Shown in pieces: positions 27,733 to 36,498 of a DNA stretch of 64,000 nt. The position numbers and the translations under genes were made by a program. The DNA is from Paraburkholderia unamae (GTDB taxonomy: Bacteria; Pseudomonadota; Gammaproteobacteria; Burkholderiales; Burkholderiaceae), in the NCBI RefSeq assembly GCF_003268775.1, contig NZ_QLSU01000019.1, positions 1 to 64,000 of the forward strand, in the 5' to 3' direction. Numbering within the stretch: the stretch's first letter is position 1; every line of letters starts with the position of its first letter. A model generated the notes under the pieces. The model had not been told where the DNA came from, searched no databases, and saw only the letters and a program-made list of their open reading frames with translations.

Positions 27733-29745
27733 ATGAGCATATTCAGGTTTACCTCGGAAACGGAATCGAAATTCCTTAAAGGCTCGGCGGCGCCAGGCGC
27801 CGTTCGCGCGTGGCTGGTCGATATTCTTTGCTGGCCCGCGCGTTTCGAGGACCCCCGGGTCGAGCGGGAATTCACGGAGGACTACGGGCGACGTTTCGCC
27901 GATTTCCGCCGCGCGGCGCTCGTGCTCGGTACGGTGATCTGGGTGTGCTTCGGCTTTTGGGAAATCAGTCTCGCGCAGGAAAGCGCGGTGTTCCGGCCAT
28001 ATTTTCCGGTGGTTTTCGCGTTTCGTTGCGCCGGTGCGATTGGCGCGACCGTCGGCATTGTGCTGGCCTTCAGGCTCGAATTTCATCGCGACACGGTTGC
28101 GCATTGGATCCTGCTGCTGGGGTTGGCGTTCATGTGCCTGTGCCTGTTGATGCAAACGGTCCTTGCGCCGCGCCCGTTCAATTTCACCCATTTTTTTGTC
28201 GGCTTTTATTTAATTCTTTTTTATCAGTTCGGTTTTCTACGTCTGAGGGCCAAGGCCACATTGATGCTGACCGTGTGCGTGATCGCCGTGATCGTGATCG
28301 TGCAACTGGTCACGCAGGCGGTCGAGCCGGACAACTTCGCGGCGGGTATGTTCTACCTGCTGAACGTCGCCATTCTGGGCCATAGCGTCAACGTGAACGC
28401 CGAGCGCCATGTGCGCGACCGGTACATCGCCGTCCAGGCACTCGCCCATAGCAACGATGCGCTGCAAAACGCCAACGCCGAACTCGCGCAAAAGCACCGT
28501 GATCTGGAGCGTGCGCGGCGCGACCAACAAACCAAGTCGGAAGCGCTGATCGCGCTGCGAGAGCAGCAGCGCGAAGCCGCGGAACAGGCAAGCCGCGCGA
28601 AATCGCGCTTTCTGGCGGCCGCGGCGCATGACCTGCGCCAGCCCATGCATGCGCTAAATCTCTTTCTTGCCGCGGCCTCCGAAGCGCTCGATGCGCGCGA
28701 CGTCGAAGCGTCGAGCAAACTGATTGGGGAGGCGCGCAAGGCGTCGGTGCTCACGGCGCGCCTCTTCAATGCGGTGCTCGATCTGTCGAAGCTCGAATCG
28801 GGGCACGTCAACCCGATTTATACGAGCGTCGACCTGAGTCGCGTAACCGAGGAAACGGTTGAACAACTCGCGTCGTTCGCTACGAGCCGCGGCGTTGAAC
28901 TGCGCTATGGAAAGACGCAGCAAGGACCCGTATGGGTGCGCACGGACGCCGACTGGATTCCGCGCGTGCTGAGCAACCTCATCGCGAACGGGATTAAATA
29001 TGCGGATCCATCGAAAACGGGCCGCTCCACGGTGCTCGTCGGTTTGGTTCGCATGCCGAATTATGTGAGGCTAGACGTTATCGACAATGGCATAGGCATC
29101 GCCTCGGAGCATTGGGATGCGATTTTTCAACCGTTCGTGCAGATCGGCAACCCGGAACGGGACCGCGAGAAAGGTCTCGGACTGGGCTTGTCGATCGTGA
29201 ATGCAGTGGTGTCGCTGCTTGAAGGACACCGTCTCGAACTGAAGTCGATCGTGGGGAAAGGGTCGCGCTTCTCGGTGCGCATGCCGGTGGCGGATCCATT
29301 CGCGCTCCAGGATGCGGCGATATCGCCCGCCGATGCGGCATCGTCACCCTCGCCGTCGTCGCTGCGCGGTCTCTACGTGTTGCTGGTCGAGGACGACAGT
29401 CTGGTACGCGCATCGATGGAGGCGCTCTTCGGGCGATGGGGTGTCCTGTTCGATTCGGTTCGCTCCGCAACCGAACTGGGCGAACTATTGCAGGCGATCG
29501 AGCGGGTGCCGGATCTCGTGATCAGCGACTACCGGTTGCCGGAGATGTCGACCGCGCACGACGTCGTGCGCCTGCTGGCCGGGCACTTCGCGCGGCCAGT
29601 GCCGTTCCTCGTGGTGACGGGGGAAGCCGTGGCCAGCACGCAGGGGGCGTTGCCGGAGCGATGCGTGCTCAGCAAGCCATTGTCCCCTGACCTGCTGATC
29701 GCGCGCATGCTTGAATTGACCGGGGAATCGGCCCGCGCATGCTAG
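27733..29745 (+). CDS. Hybrid sensor histidine kinase with C-terminal receiver
   Basis: A 670-residue membrane kinase. Residues 55-225 hold about six hydrophobic segments forming an integral-membrane sensor. Residues 235-290 are a probable coiled coil rich in Ala, Glu and Arg. The HisKA box is RFLAAAAHDLRQPMHALNLF, the ATPase has LIANGIKYADP, DVIDNGIGIA and KGLGLGLSIV, and a C-terminal receiver has LLVEDDS and phospho-Asp in ISDYRLP. The HDLRQP type is common in orphan hybrid kinases. The stop codon overlaps the stop of the convergent response regulator, which is the likely partner. Confidence 0.93.
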   Translation: MSIFRFTSETESKFLKGSAAPGAVRAWLVDILCWPARFEDPRVEREFTEDYGRRFADFRRAALVLGTVIWVCFGFWEISLAQESAVFRPYFPVVFAFRCAGAIGATVGIVLAFRLEFHRDTVAHWILLLGLAFMCLCLLMQTVLAPRPFNFTHFFVGFYLILFYQFGFLRLRAKATLMLTVCVIAVIVIVQLVTQAVEPDNFAAGMFYLLNVAILGHSVNVNAERHVRDRYIAVQALAHSNDALQNANAELAQKHRDLERARRDQQTKSEALIALREQQREAAEQASRAKSRFLAAAAHDLRQPMHALNLFLAAASEALDARDVEASSKLIGEARKASVLTARLFNAVLDLSKLESGHVNPIYTSVDLSRVTEETVEQLASFATSRGVELRYGKTQQGPVWVRTDADWIPRVLSNLIANGIKYADPSKTGRSTVLVGLVRMPNYVRLDVIDNGIGIASEHWDAIFQPFVQIGNPERDREKGLGLGLSIVNAVVSLLEGHRLELKSIVGKGSRFSVRMPVADPFALQDAAISPADAASSPSPSSLRGLYVLLVEDDSLVRASMEALFGRWGVLFDSVRSATELGELLQAIERVPDLVISDYRLPEMSTAHDVVRLLAGHFARPVPFLVVTGEAVASTQGALPERCVLSKPLSPDLLIARMLELTGESARAC

Positions 29746-30437
29746 GCCGCCGGGGCGTGCGCAACGGCGGGAATTTCAATGCCGCGGCGCGCCATTTCGA
29801 CGATCAGGAAGGTGCGCCGCGAAACGTTGAAACGGCTCAGCAGATCGCTGATGTACTCCTTTGCCGTGTTCTCCGAGATATTCATCTTGCGCGCGATGGC
29901 CTTGTTCGACATGCCCTGCAAGAGAAAGCCCAAGGTTTGCGCGAGGCGCGGCGGCAGGTTCAGCGAGTCGATTGGAATGCCCTTGCTCGGACCCGGAGAC
30001 TGCGGCGTATGCCCGCCTTTGCCAAGCACGCTGTTGGGCAGGTAGACGCGCCCGTTCAGGATCGTCAGCAGGGCTTCCCGGAAAACCGCGCCGCCTTCCT
30101 CGCTGGCCTTCGAAATGAAGCCACCGGCGCCATTCTTGATGCATTCCAGCACGGTTTCGCGGTCGTCCTGTGCGGACAGCATGACGACATGCGCCGCGCG
30201 CTCGTTTTCCTGTAGCCAGCGCAGCAGGTCGAGGCCGGTGTGATTGTCGCCGATCTGGTAGTCGAGAAAGACCAGGTCGTAAGCCTTGTTCTGCAAGCGC
30301 TCGACGGCGGCGGCGTACGAGCCGGCTTCGTCGATGTCGAGCGTCGGCTCTGAGGTCAGGATCAGGCTCTTCATCGCAATACGCGTCAAGCCTTCGTCCT
30401 CTACGAGCAGTACGTGGCGGAAATGCAGGTTGTCCAT
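29742..30437 (-). CDS. Response regulator with LuxR-type HTH
   Basis: About 231 residues. The N-terminal receiver has LLVEDEG, phospho-Asp in LVFLDYQIGDN and Lys in ISKASEE. The C-terminal NarL/LuxR-type helix-turn-helix is LAQTLGFLLQGMSNKAIARK and MNISENTAKEYISDLLSRF. ATG 30437 is taken as start because GAAGAGG is upstream; 37 more codons in frame read through a hairpin region. Convergent with the hybrid kinase, the two stop codons overlapping (29742-29745), so both genes may share control by antisense overlap. Probable phosphotransfer partner of that kinase. Confidence 0.92.
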   Translation of the reverse strand: MDNLHFRHVLLVEDEGLTRIAMKSLILTSEPTLDIDEAGSYAAAVERLQNKAYDLVFLDYQIGDNHTGLDLLRWLQENERAAHVVMLSAQDDRETVLECIKNGAGGFISKASEEGGAVFREALLTILNGRVYLPNSVLGKGGHTPQSPGPSKGIPIDSLNLPPRLAQTLGFLLQGMSNKAIARKMNISENTAKEYISDLLSRFNVSRRTFLIVEMARRGIEIPAVAHAPAA

Positions 30438-30490
30438 CGGCGCCTCTTCAAGTCCCAACCATCCTACCCGCAATCCTTCAGGCTGCGATC

Positions 30491-30559
30491 CCCCCAAAGC
30501 GGGGGACGCTTTTGGGGCCGCCTTCTGGAGGCGCTTTTCCCCCGGCATGGCCGGTTTTT
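30491..30559 (+). other. Three consecutive hairpins, last one terminator-like
   Basis: Hairpin 1 pairs 30491-30500 with 30508-30517 (CCCCCAAAGC with GCTTTTGGGG). Hairpin 2 pairs 30519-30523 with 30529-30533 (CGCCT/AGGCG) followed by CTTTT. Hairpin 3 pairs 30542-30546 with 30550-30554 (CCGGC/GCCGG) followed by five T. The last two look like intrinsic terminators on the plus strand. They lie in the leader of the small genes at 30621 and 30765, and also in the antisense of the response regulator leader. An attenuator is possible. Confidence 0.5.
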
Positions 30560-30620
30560 CCCACGCCCCGAACCGCGCAGGATGGAGTCGTCGCGGTTAG
30601 GACGGAGAGGGGAGACCACC

Positions 30621-30713
30621 ATGCGCACGTCATGTCCCGATTTGAAGAGCCTGCTGAATATTTTCCGCTTCGCGCCCGGCGAAGTCCGGAAAGTGCTCGA
30701 CGGTAATGGGTGA
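30621..30713 (+). CDS. Small ORF, 30 residues, unknown
   Basis: A 30-codon frame opening MRTSCPDLKSLLNIFRFAPG and ending GEVRKVLDGNG. A GGGGAGA ribosome-binding site lies five to six bases before the ATG, nearly the same as before the next gene (GAGGAGACCACC). It resembles no family I know. It may be a leader peptide or the first gene of a two-gene unit with 30765-31127. The upstream hairpins would fit translational attenuation, but there is no codon run that shows this. Confidence 0.45.
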   Translation: MRTSCPDLKSLLNIFRFAPGEVRKVLDGNG

Positions 30714-30764
30714 CCGACCCGCACAAGACCGGTTGAACAGGCTGACCCACGAGGAGACCACCCG

Positions 30765-31127
30765 ATGCAAGAGAAATCCATCTCGCACGCCCGTGATGGA
30801 CGTCGATCGCCGACCCAGTTTGCCCACGAGCACGAAGGACCGTCGTGGGGCAAGCGGGCTGACCATGAGAAAACCAATCGGGAAAAAACAGAAACGCAGA
30901 ACCGGACTCAGGCGGAGCGGCGACCCCTGAGTCCTTATACGATCCACAACCTCGACACCGCCATTGCTCACCTCGAGGTCGCGATGAACGCGGACCAATC
31001 GATGGAGCTTTTCGGCGAGAACTACTGGCATTCACGCGTGCTCGAACTCCGCTCCACACCGGGCATCCTGCACGCTCAGGACCGTCGGTTGCAGTGTCTG
31101 CTGGATCGGTTCGGGGGGACGGGGTAA
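30765..31127 (+). CDS. Hypothetical protein (120 residues)
   Basis: Well-formed gene with GAGGAGA eight bases before the ATG. The N-terminal half is polar and charged (ARDGRRSPTQFAHEHEGPSW), probably disordered. The C-terminal half looks folded and helical: LSPYTIHNLDTAIAHLEVAM, ELFGENYWHSRVLELRSTPG and AQDRRLQCLLDRFG. No motif of known function is seen. It lies 51 bases after the small ORF in the same orientation. Codon usage fits the genome. Confidence 0.65.
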   Translation: MQEKSISHARDGRRSPTQFAHEHEGPSWGKRADHEKTNREKTETQNRTQAERRPLSPYTIHNLDTAIAHLEVAMNADQSMELFGENYWHSRVLELRSTPGILHAQDRRLQCLLDRFGGTG

Positions 31128-31270
31128 CGGGGATTTAATCGCGCGCGGCTCGGTCGGCTGGACTGGATGGTTGGACAAAGCGATTTGCCGTGCGTGGTGT
31201 TTTCATAAAAAATGACTGCATTGGGAAAGGAATCATCTCGACCGACCAGATGGGTTACGCATAGTTACTG

Positions 31271-31300
31271 GCGCGTGTGCGCGTGTGCGCGTGTGCGCGT
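31271..31300 (+). repeat. 8-bp tandem repeat GCGCGTGT x 3.75
   Basis: Three complete GCGCGTGT units and a partial fourth. The unit length is not a multiple of three, so a change in copy number would shift any frame read through it. The repeat overlaps the apparent start of the chimeric IclR-thioesterase frame. Confidence 0.85.
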
Positions 31301-31825
31301 GAGCGTGGCTATGGCGTCGATCATGGCAATTACATCGCAGGCGTTACGGTGGTTGCAGCGCCGGTGCTCAACCGCGCAGGTCGAATGGCGTACGGACTGG
31401 CGGCGGTCGGCATCGCTACGCAGTTGAATGCGGACCGTGTAGCCGAACTCGGCCACGATCTGCGCGAAGCGGATCGTTATGTATTCGGTGTGCTCGTTAC
31501 GCGTGAGCATGCGAATCCGGCGGGCATGATCCACGGCGGCATGATTGCGAGCCTGCTCGATCAGTCCGTCAGTACGGCGGCGTGGGAAGCAACCGGGCGG
31601 CAGCCCTGCGTGACGGCGCAACTCGACACGCATTTTGTCGTGGCCGTGCGGCCCGGCGCCTTCATCGAGGCGCGCTCGCGTGTCGTGAGGCAGGCCGGCT
31701 CGCTGGTGTTCGTGCAAGCGGAATTGAGCGTTGCGTCGGAGATTGTCGCGACCGGCGCTGCGACGATCAAGGTGATGCGTGCGTCAGCAAATGAACTCAA
31801 CGTGGGCAATCATCCTTCAGTTTGA
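31277..31825 (+). pseudogene. Chimera: IclR C-terminal piece fused to PaaI-like thioesterase
   Basis: The 182-residue frame joins two unrelated parts. Residues 12-66 (HGNYIAGVTVVAAPVLNRAG, YGLAAVGIATQLNADRVAEL) match the C-terminal effector domain of IclR regulators. From about residue 67 it becomes a hotdog thioesterase: EHANPAGMIHGGMIASLLDQ, the HGG active-site signature, then QLDTHFVVAVRPGAFIEARS to the natural end. The IclR DNA-binding domain and the first part of the thioesterase are missing. A deletion between two genes explains it. The thioesterase catalytic segment is intact, so weak activity cannot be excluded. Confidence 0.78.
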
Positions 31826-31950
31826 CCCGTTGCATCACGCGGCGAAAGCTGTGCCAGTCGCTGGATGGATTGTGTTGCGTAGCGTGGCTGTCCCAGAGGG
31901 CGATCGCGTTCGGTGTCTGCGAGAAGCGGCAGGTGAACTCTGACACGGTA
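31797..31950 (-). pseudogene. TauD/TfdA dioxygenase, 3' fragment
   Basis: About 50 residues match the C-terminus of 2-oxoglutarate-dependent TauD-type dioxygenases: EFTCRFSQTPNAIALWDSHA, TQHN, then RRVMQRVKLKDDCP. The distal iron-ligand His (ATQH) and the 2-oxoglutarate-binding Arg (RRVM) are kept, but the HxD motif and three quarters of the protein are missing. It ends tail to tail with the thioesterase chimera, overlapping it by 29 bases. Confidence 0.75.
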
Positions 31951-32221
31951 TCAAGCGAATCGCGCAGGGCTCTACAGAGCGGGTAAGGGCGGTGTGGTTT
32001 TGTTTCGGCGGCAGCGGGTAATGCCCATGAAGCGCAATTTTGCGCTTCACGTTGGTTCGCCGTGGGAAAAGAATGCACCGATCGGTAGCAGATTGTCACC
32101 AGTCTTTTACTGGCCGACTGCTACCCGACACGGCCGGCCGTAGTCGACCCATCTCTGCCGTTCAGTCATGCGCAGGCTGAACGGCAGCTATGTGCGGTAC
32201 AACGGCCGTGGCAGAAGAGCG
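31951..32221. other. Gene-free stretch after TauD fragment
   Basis: About 270 bases with no recognisable gene. It contains an inverted pair around CTGCCGTTCAGTC and GCTGAACGGCAG (about 32155-32188), a possible terminator hairpin for the DUF1254 gene on the minus strand. Confidence 0.4.
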
Positions 32222-33751
32222 TCAGGCCACCTTTCGAATCTGAGGTGGTTTCCACGAGCCGTCGAGAATAGGCTCTTTGCCCCAGTAAGCCCGAATGTAC
32301 AGCGAGAAGGCGCCAGCCGGTGCTGGCAGCCAGTTCGACTCGTGCTCGGCGCCGGGTGACTGCGCGCTGGCATAGAGCGTGAGCGAACCATCAGCATTGC
32401 GCTTCAAATTCTTGTTCTTCGTGCCAAGCGAATAGCGCTTGAGATCGTTCGGATGAAAGAGATGTTTTTCGTTGTAGAGCGTAAGCGACCAAAAACCGTT
32501 GACTGGCGGCTCCTCCCCGTTGGCGAACACGATTTCGTAGATATTCGCACCGCTCAACGCTCCGCCGGATGCGTCGTTATCGGTATAAAAGTATTGTGTT
32601 TCTGTGGGGCGATTGTCGAACATGTTCGACTTGGCCGTTCCCGTGCGGTCAAAATAATCCAGACCCGTCTGCGCATTATTGGTCGATCGGTTCCAGCCGT
32701 TGCCCGCCGATAGTCCGTTGTGCTGCCACTCAAAGAACGGTTCAATAGCCTCGCGTTCAGTGTCGACCGCCGCCGAGACAATCGCCTTTTTGACCTCAGA
32801 ATCCCGTCCGGCAACTTCCATCAACGATCTGAATTGCGCATAGAGCGCTTCTTCGCCTGCCAACGGGGGCACGGTGTCGAGCACCTGATTGAATTCGTCG
32901 AAGAACTTCTCGGGCACCACCCATTTCGTTTCGCCGCCGCCTTCTGACTGCGGCCCGGGTATCGCGGGTGCCTTGCTCCAGTCGATGGTTTTCATGCGGC
33001 CGTCGAATTCCTTCAACGGATAGAAGACGATCTGGTTGAGCACGTGCTGGATGGCCTGCTTATCGTCAGGTGTGTCGTTCTGGAACACACGCGGGATTGC
33101 ATTCGCGAGCGCGGTCGGGCAGCGAATGATCTCCGTGATGCCGGCGGGCTTGTCGCCTTTCCAGTTCGGGCCGACAAGTAGATAGAAGCCCTGCCGCGAG
33201 TGATAGGGTTTGCCGAGATGGCCGAACTGGTTCGTGCGTGCGTCGTACAACGCATAAACCCAGAAGCGGTCGCCGAAATCGGGTACCTGCGCGACGACGG
33301 GCTCCTCGTCGAGTGAGAAGAAGCCAAGCCCGTACACCACGTCCTGGTTCGGGCACGTCACGAAAGTTTCGGTGGGGTCGATGTAGTCGTGAAGCATGGC
33401 CACTTGACCGCGCGGCGCAACGGGCAACACGCCGTTGAGCAGACCAGGTTGCGGCGCTTTCGTGATGGCGCTGAAGCGATTGAGCATGTTGGCCATCGGC
33501 CAACCCCAGACGTAAGCCATTCGGGCAATCACCTGCGCATACCCGGCGTGCATGTTCAACCCTGCCGGAGGCAGGATTTCCGTTGTGTTCGCATGACCGG
33601 ACGCATTGGTCTTCTTCGCCGCGGTGCCGTTCGAATCGGCTGCGGCTACCGTTTGAGGGACGACTGAAAGGGACGCACAGGCTAGCGGCAGCGCGCCGCT
33701 GAGCAAGGTAAAGAGCCTTCGTGTCGAGTTAACTTCTTCCTGATCGGACAT
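32222..33751 (-). CDS. DUF1254/DUF1214 protein, possibly Tat-exported
   Basis: About 509 residues. The N-terminus STRRLFTLLSGALPLACASL has a twin-arginine pattern (RRxFxxL) before a hydrophobic stretch. The DUF1254 part has YVWGWPMANMLNRFSAITKA and FVTCPNQDVVYGLGFFSLDE; the DUF1214 part ends with NGFWSLTLYNEKHLFHPNDL and NWLPAPAGAFSLYIRAYWG. Start ATG 33751 is preferred (GAGG upstream); a 45-codon extension is unlikely. The family is periplasmic or secreted with no firm function. Divergent from a second, different DUF1254 gene at 34107. Confidence 0.9.
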   Translation of the reverse strand: MSDQEEVNSTRRLFTLLSGALPLACASLSVVPQTVAAADSNGTAAKKTNASGHANTTEILPPAGLNMHAGYAQVIARMAYVWGWPMANMLNRFSAITKAPQPGLLNGVLPVAPRGQVAMLHDYIDPTETFVTCPNQDVVYGLGFFSLDEEPVVAQVPDFGDRFWVYALYDARTNQFGHLGKPYHSRQGFYLLVGPNWKGDKPAGITEIIRCPTALANAIPRVFQNDTPDDKQAIQHVLNQIVFYPLKEFDGRMKTIDWSKAPAIPGPQSEGGGETKWVVPEKFFDEFNQVLDTVPPLAGEEALYAQFRSLMEVAGRDSEVKKAIVSAAVDTEREAIEPFFEWQHNGLSAGNGWNRSTNNAQTGLDYFDRTGTAKSNMFDNRPTETQYFYTDNDASGGALSGANIYEIVFANGEEPPVNGFWSLTLYNEKHLFHPNDLKRYSLGTKNKNLKRNADGSLTLYASAQSPGAEHESNWLPAPAGAFSLYIRAYWGKEPILDGSWKPPQIRKVA

Positions 33752-34106
33752 TACCAGCCTCGCTGTATTCTGTTGACGTGTTGGTCGCGTGGTACACCAA
33801 ACTGATACTAGCGTGTTGCCTGACGCCGCAGCGTTGCAATAGGTAGTTAGGGCAATCGTATTTCCCTTTCGGGCAATAGGGTTCAATGGACTTCCCTTCT
33901 CAACGGTCCTGACGCTAAATTACGTTTTCCAGATGACACCAAGGATCACGATGTTTTTCGCATTCCCGGGGCTAAGCAGGGATCGGCAATCTGGTTGCCG
34001 ATGTTGCGGTCAACGGGATAGGGCGAGCAACTCGTATGCGTGAGCAAGACGGTAAGCCAATCACCTTAGTCATTTTCACCAATGAAACACTCCTGGAGTG
34101 CAATGG
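33752..34106. other. Regulatory gap between divergent DUF1254 genes
   Basis: About 355 bases without a credible gene. It contains the perfect palindrome at 33982-34002 and two GGGCAAT direct repeats near 33850 and 33873. Confidence 0.55.
33982..34002. promoter_or_regulatory. Perfect palindrome ATCGGCAA-N5-TTGCCGAT
   Basis: An 8-bp perfect inverted repeat with a 5-base centre lies about 105 bases before the plus-strand DUF1254 gene. It is not followed by a T-run, so an operator is more likely than a terminator. The regulator is not encoded next to it. Confidence 0.55.
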
Positions 34107-35618
34107 ATGAAACGGTCACGACTGACTCAACTGGCATTTGCGGTAACGCTCCTCCTCGCGGCCGCCGCGCATGCTGACGATTCGCGCTATCAGGAACTCG
34201 CGAACGCCCCGTTCGAGAAGGACTATCCGACGGCCGCCGCTTCACGCGCGCTAGAGCAGGAACTCATTTTCCAGCGCGCGACCCAGGCCTACCTCTGGGC
34301 GCTGCCAGCAGTCAACATGTGGGCCATGAAGGAAGGCTCGGAAAAGGTTTTCGGCGCAGGCTACAACGTACTGCCGGTGTGGAAGGAACGCATCAAAGCC
34401 TCGACCCAGGTGACGACGCCGAATTCCGACGTTGTCTACGCAATGGGCTACCTCGATCTGCACAAGGATGGTCCACTTGTCGTGGAGGTGCCGGCGGGTG
34501 TACAGGGGATGTTCGACGACTTTTTCCAGCGCCCGCTAACCGGCCCGACGATTGACGGACACACGTGGACCGGGGACGTAGGCTTTGCCGGGCCGGACAA
34601 GGGCAAAGGCGGCATCTTCGTGCTCCTTCCTCCGGATTTCAAGGGCGATCCGAAGAACATACCGAAGGGCGCATTCGTCTACAGGTCGCGCACTTACAAC
34701 GTCTTCCTGTTCTGGCGTGCGTTCTTCAGCGATCCGAAGGACCTTACGAAGCCCAATGCCGAGATTGCGGCCACACGCATCTATCCGCTTGGGCACAAGG
34801 CAACGGCAAAGCCGATGCAGTTTCCGAACGCCAATGAAAAGCCCGCCAATCTTCTTTTCCCGCATGACACCAGTTACTTCGACATGACGTCGCGCTTCAT
34901 CAATAGCGAATATGTCGACCCGGCCGATCTCGACATGCGTGGCTTCCTGCATACGATCGGCATCGACAAGGGCAAGCCGTTTGCGCCGTCGGCCGATATG
35001 CGCGCCTTGCTCGACAAAGCCGCTCAAACCGGCTTCAAGATGAGCAAGGTGGTGATTACCGACATGGTCGCGCGCGAGCCCGGTGGCAAGTATTATCCCG
35101 ACCGCCAATGGATCAACGTATTCGCTGGCGAGAATACCGCGTTCCAGGCCAGCGACACGTTCACCAATCTCGAACAGCGCTCCGGTTACTTCACGAGCGC
35201 CTATTCGGCAAGTCCGGGCATGGTGAAGAATATTGTCGACGCCGGTGCCAAGTATCCCGTTACGTTCCGCGACAAGGATGGCAATTTCCTCGATGGCGGT
35301 CAGTCGTACACCCTACATTTGCCGCCGAACATTCCGGCGAAGAACTTCTGGTCTGCAACGGTCTACGACGGGACGACGGCATCTGGGCTGGACAATGGCC
35401 AGCCGTATCCGTCGCTAAACCAGATGGACAAGCCAGTGGCGAACGCCGACGGCTCCATCGACTTGTACTTCGGTCCAACTGCGCCAGCGGGCAAGGAGAA
35501 AAACTGGCTACGCACCGTGCCGGGCAAGGGTTATTTCGTGATCTTCCGTCTCTACTCGCCGGAGAAAGCGTTCTTCGATCAAACGTGGAAGCCCGGTGAT
35601 CTCGAAAAAAGCAGTTGA
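34107..35618 (+). CDS. DUF1254/DUF1214 protein, Sec-exported
   Basis: About 503 residues. The Sec signal peptide is MKRSRLTQLAFAVTLLLAAA with cleavage near AHA. DUF1254 sequence follows (FQRATQAYLWALPAVNMWAM, TPNSDVVYAMGYLDLHKDGP), then the DUF1214 end (KNFWSATVYDGTTASGLDNG, KNWLRTVPGKGYFVIFRLYS). Start ATG 34107 has GGAG eight bases upstream. It is only distantly similar to the divergent paralogue. Probably periplasmic; family role unknown. Confidence 0.9.
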   Translation: MKRSRLTQLAFAVTLLLAAAAHADDSRYQELANAPFEKDYPTAAASRALEQELIFQRATQAYLWALPAVNMWAMKEGSEKVFGAGYNVLPVWKERIKASTQVTTPNSDVVYAMGYLDLHKDGPLVVEVPAGVQGMFDDFFQRPLTGPTIDGHTWTGDVGFAGPDKGKGGIFVLLPPDFKGDPKNIPKGAFVYRSRTYNVFLFWRAFFSDPKDLTKPNAEIAATRIYPLGHKATAKPMQFPNANEKPANLLFPHDTSYFDMTSRFINSEYVDPADLDMRGFLHTIGIDKGKPFAPSADMRALLDKAAQTGFKMSKVVITDMVAREPGGKYYPDRQWINVFAGENTAFQASDTFTNLEQRSGYFTSAYSASPGMVKNIVDAGAKYPVTFRDKDGNFLDGGQSYTLHLPPNIPAKNFWSATVYDGTTASGLDNGQPYPSLNQMDKPVANADGSIDLYFGPTAPAGKEKNWLRTVPGKGYFVIFRLYSPEKAFFDQTWKPGDLEKSS

Positions 35619-35768
35619 CGCTTGCGGGGACATCAGTAAGCGAGTGACCTCACCGAAGGTCCGGGTGGCGGCTTTCGCACGCGCACCGGACTTTCGGGTG
35701 TCTGAGAATCAACGCTGGCGAGCGGCCGGAACTGGCCGGTCAGCGACCATTCGTCGGCCGGTTCGCCG

Positions 35769-36353
35769 TCATACTTCGGCTTGCTCTGCCATTTCAAAGG
35801 CATCGTCTACCTCAATGCCGAGGTAGCGAACGGTGGTCTCGAGCCTGGTATGGCCGAGCAGCAATTGCACCGCGCGGAGGTTCTTCGTTCGCCGGTAGAT
35901 TAACGACGCCTTTGTACGACGCATGGTGTGTGTGCCGAAGGCCGTATCGTCGAGGCCGATGGATGAGATCCAGCGGTGGACCATGCGGGCATATTGGCGC
36001 GTCGAAATATGCGGTGACGCATGCATTCGGCTCGGAAACAGGTAGTCGGCCGATTTCAATCTCCGGGCTTTTATCCAGGCCTCCAAGCTTGGACGGGTCT
36101 GCTCGGTGATTTCGAACTAAACAGGTCGTAGCGTCTTCTGCTGCATGACCATTGCGCGCGATCCAGCGTGACTACCCTGGCAGACATCCTGCACGAGCAG
36201 CCGAGTGAGATCGCATGCCCGTAGTTTGCTATCAATCGCAAGATTGAACATCGCCAATTCGCGGATGTTCGAAGACATCTGCAACCTCGTACGAATCGCC
36301 CAGATTTCCGGAGGCTTCAACGGTGGCTTGTGCGCAGTGAGCTTGCCCTTGTT
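35769..36353 (-). pseudogene. Small tyrosine recombinase, interrupted by an in-frame TAG
   Basis: The frame NKGKLTAHKPPLKPPEIWAI, MFNLAIDSKLRACDLTRLLV, QQKTLRPV, stop, FEITEQTRPSLEAWIKARRL, then GTHTMRRTKASLIYRRTKNL and LLLGHTRLETTVRYLGIE is one integrase of the roughly 190-residue type. The C-terminal HxxR, H and Tyr catalytic residues are present, as is RACDLTRL holding the first Arg. A TAG at 36117-36119 (likely from CAG) splits it, and no good start is seen at the 5' end. It is probably an inactive relic of a mobile element. Confidence 0.85.
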
Positions 36354-36498
36354 TCACGGCACTCGGTTCGACGCTTTGAAGGCACGAGCGTTAGTTGATT
36401 GCCATACTTCCGTATGAACGTCGTTACTGTCCGCTGGTTGTTCCCTTTACCTGTTCAAAGGCCGTAATCAGCGCTTCCGTGCATGGTGTTCAACTCAA

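Noticed and set aside
31271..31300. Possible Z-DNA or origin-like repeat
   Set aside because: Only 30 bases and no DnaA boxes, partition genes or AT-rich unwinding region nearby.
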